A model generated the notes under the pieces. It was not told the origin of the DNA and ran no database searches. It was given only the letters and a program-made list of their open reading frames with translations. Shown here piece after piece: positions 5,876 through 6,230 of a stretch of 6,230 nucleotides of DNA (positions within the stretch are counted from its first letter, which is position 1; every line of letters begins with the position of its first letter). The translations under genes were made by a program, and so were the position numbers. The DNA lies in the NCBI GenBank assembly GCA_900542615.1, contig UQOG01000115.1, positions 1 to 6,230 on the forward strand, written 5' to 3'. The DNA is from an uncultured Eubacteriales bacterium (GTDB lineage: Bacteria > Bacillota > Clostridia > Christensenellales > CAG-138).

Positions 5876-6230
5876 ACCCGGGCCATGGCCATGGGACCCA
5901 GGGGGTAGCCGTGGGCAGGGGTTCCGGGGCGTCGGTCCCCTGCGGCGGCGTATCGCTGGGTGCGGGGCTGGGGGTGACCGGTGCCGGCGTTGGGCTGGGC
6001 GGAGGCGTTGCCGGCGGCGCCGGGGTGGGAGTTGGGGTGGCCGGCACCCAAATGGGCCAGGTGGGGGTAGGCGCCGGGGTACCCGGCACCCAAACGGGCC
6101 AGGTAGGGGTAGGCGCCGGGGTGGGCGCCGGAGTGGGGGAAGGGGTGGGCGCCGCTGAGGGGACAGGCGCGGAGGATGCGGGCACGGAGGTGCTTTCCAC
6201 TGCGGCCTCCGGGGGAAGCGTGCCCCGTTC
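5874..6230 (-). CDS. C-terminal part of a Pro/Thr/Ala-rich, Trp-containing repeat protein (partial, 5' end outside the window)
   Basis: An open frame of 118 codons plus TAA that runs off the right edge, so the true start is not visible. A GTG at 6200 could be read as a start, but no ribosome site supports it and the frame is open upstream. About a third of residues are proline, mostly in TP, AP and SP dipeptides, with seven tryptophans. Two 14-residue tandem repeats read TWPVWVPGTPAPTP and TWPIWVPATPTPTP, and the protein ends in WVPWPWPG. Such low-complexity Pro/Thr stretches are typical of extended linkers or wall-spanning tails of surface or secreted proteins, but no sorting motif or membrane segment is seen here. 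Function is unknown. The composition could also come from GC-rich DNA read in a lucky frame; in-frame repeats and a stop next to the terminator favour a real gene. Confidence 0.55.
   Translation of the reverse strand, partial: ERGTLPPEAAVESTSVPASSAPVPSAAPTPSPTPAPTPAPTPTWPVWVPGTPAPTPTWPIWVPATPTPTPAPPATPPPSPTPAPVTPSPAPSDTPPQGTDAPEPLPTATPWVPWPWPG
6041..6124. repeat. Two tandem 42-bp repeats inside the proline-rich gene
   Basis: Units 6041-6082 and 6083-6124 both start with CCGGCACCCAAA. They differ at only two positions in the first 40 bases (T/C near the start, G/A in the middle). The 42-bp period equals 14 codons, so changes in copy number keep the frame. Both visible differences lie at third codon positions or give Val/Ile-type changes. 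Flanking sequence is a more degenerate version of the same GC-rich repeat. Confidence 0.85.

Noticed and set aside
5815..6093. Minus-strand 92-codon frame overlapping the proline-rich gene and the terminator
   Set aside because: It reads through the terminator hairpin into the end of the regulator gene, and its repeats are simply the 42-bp units in another frame.
6041..6124. Tandem repeats considered as a CRISPR array
   Set aside because: There are only two units, directly adjacent, with no unique spacers, and the period is a multiple of three within an open frame.

Overview
This window carries a compact citrate lyase (cit) operon on the minus strand, a divergently transcribed TetR-type regulator on the plus strand, and the 3' end of a proline-rich gene at the right edge. 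The DNA is very GC-rich, the Shine-Dalgarno sequences are strong (AGGAGG-type), and the genes are packed with overlaps or gaps of a few bases. Together with a fused CitX-CitG protein, this fits a GC-rich anaerobic member of the Bacillota (for example an Oscillospiraceae-like gut clostridium). That placement is an inference from style; nothing in the window fixes the taxon.

Layout, in the direction of cit transcription (right to left). A regulatory gap at 5024-5257 separates citD from the regulator. Then come citD (4730-5023, acyl carrier gamma subunit), citE (3846-4733, beta subunit), citF (2307-3842, alpha subunit), citC (1343-2305, acetyl-activating ligase) and citXG (67-1368, both steps of prosthetic-group synthesis and attachment in one polypeptide). 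citD/citE overlap by 4 bp, citE/citF are 3 bp apart, citF/citC are 1 bp apart, and citC/citXG overlap by 26 bp, so this looks like one translationally coupled transcript. Bases 1-66 hold no supported gene or terminator; the operon may or may not continue to the left.

How the genes work together, from knowledge of the families. The CitG domain makes triphosphoribosyl-dephospho-CoA from ATP and dephospho-CoA. The CitX domain transfers it to a serine of CitD (Ser14 here). CitC acetylates the thiol of the prosthetic group with acetate and ATP. CitF swaps the acetyl group for citrate, and CitE cleaves citryl-ACP to oxaloacetate plus acetyl-ACP. Everything needed for an active citrate lyase is present. 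No citrate transporter, oxaloacetate decarboxylase or CitAB two-component system is visible.

The right part holds the TetR-family gene (5258-5818), with a good promoter whose -10 box lies inside a perfect 17-bp palindrome (5202-5218), a probable autoregulatory operator. A strong hairpin terminator (5831-5875) follows it. Convergent with it is the C-terminal end of a Pro/Thr/Ala-rich protein with Trp-containing tandem repeats (5874 to beyond 6230). The least ordinary points are the TetR regulator with its palindrome in place of the usual citrate regulators, the gene order citDEFC-XG, and the repeat-bearing proline-rich tail. I found no clear sign of a wholly new system.
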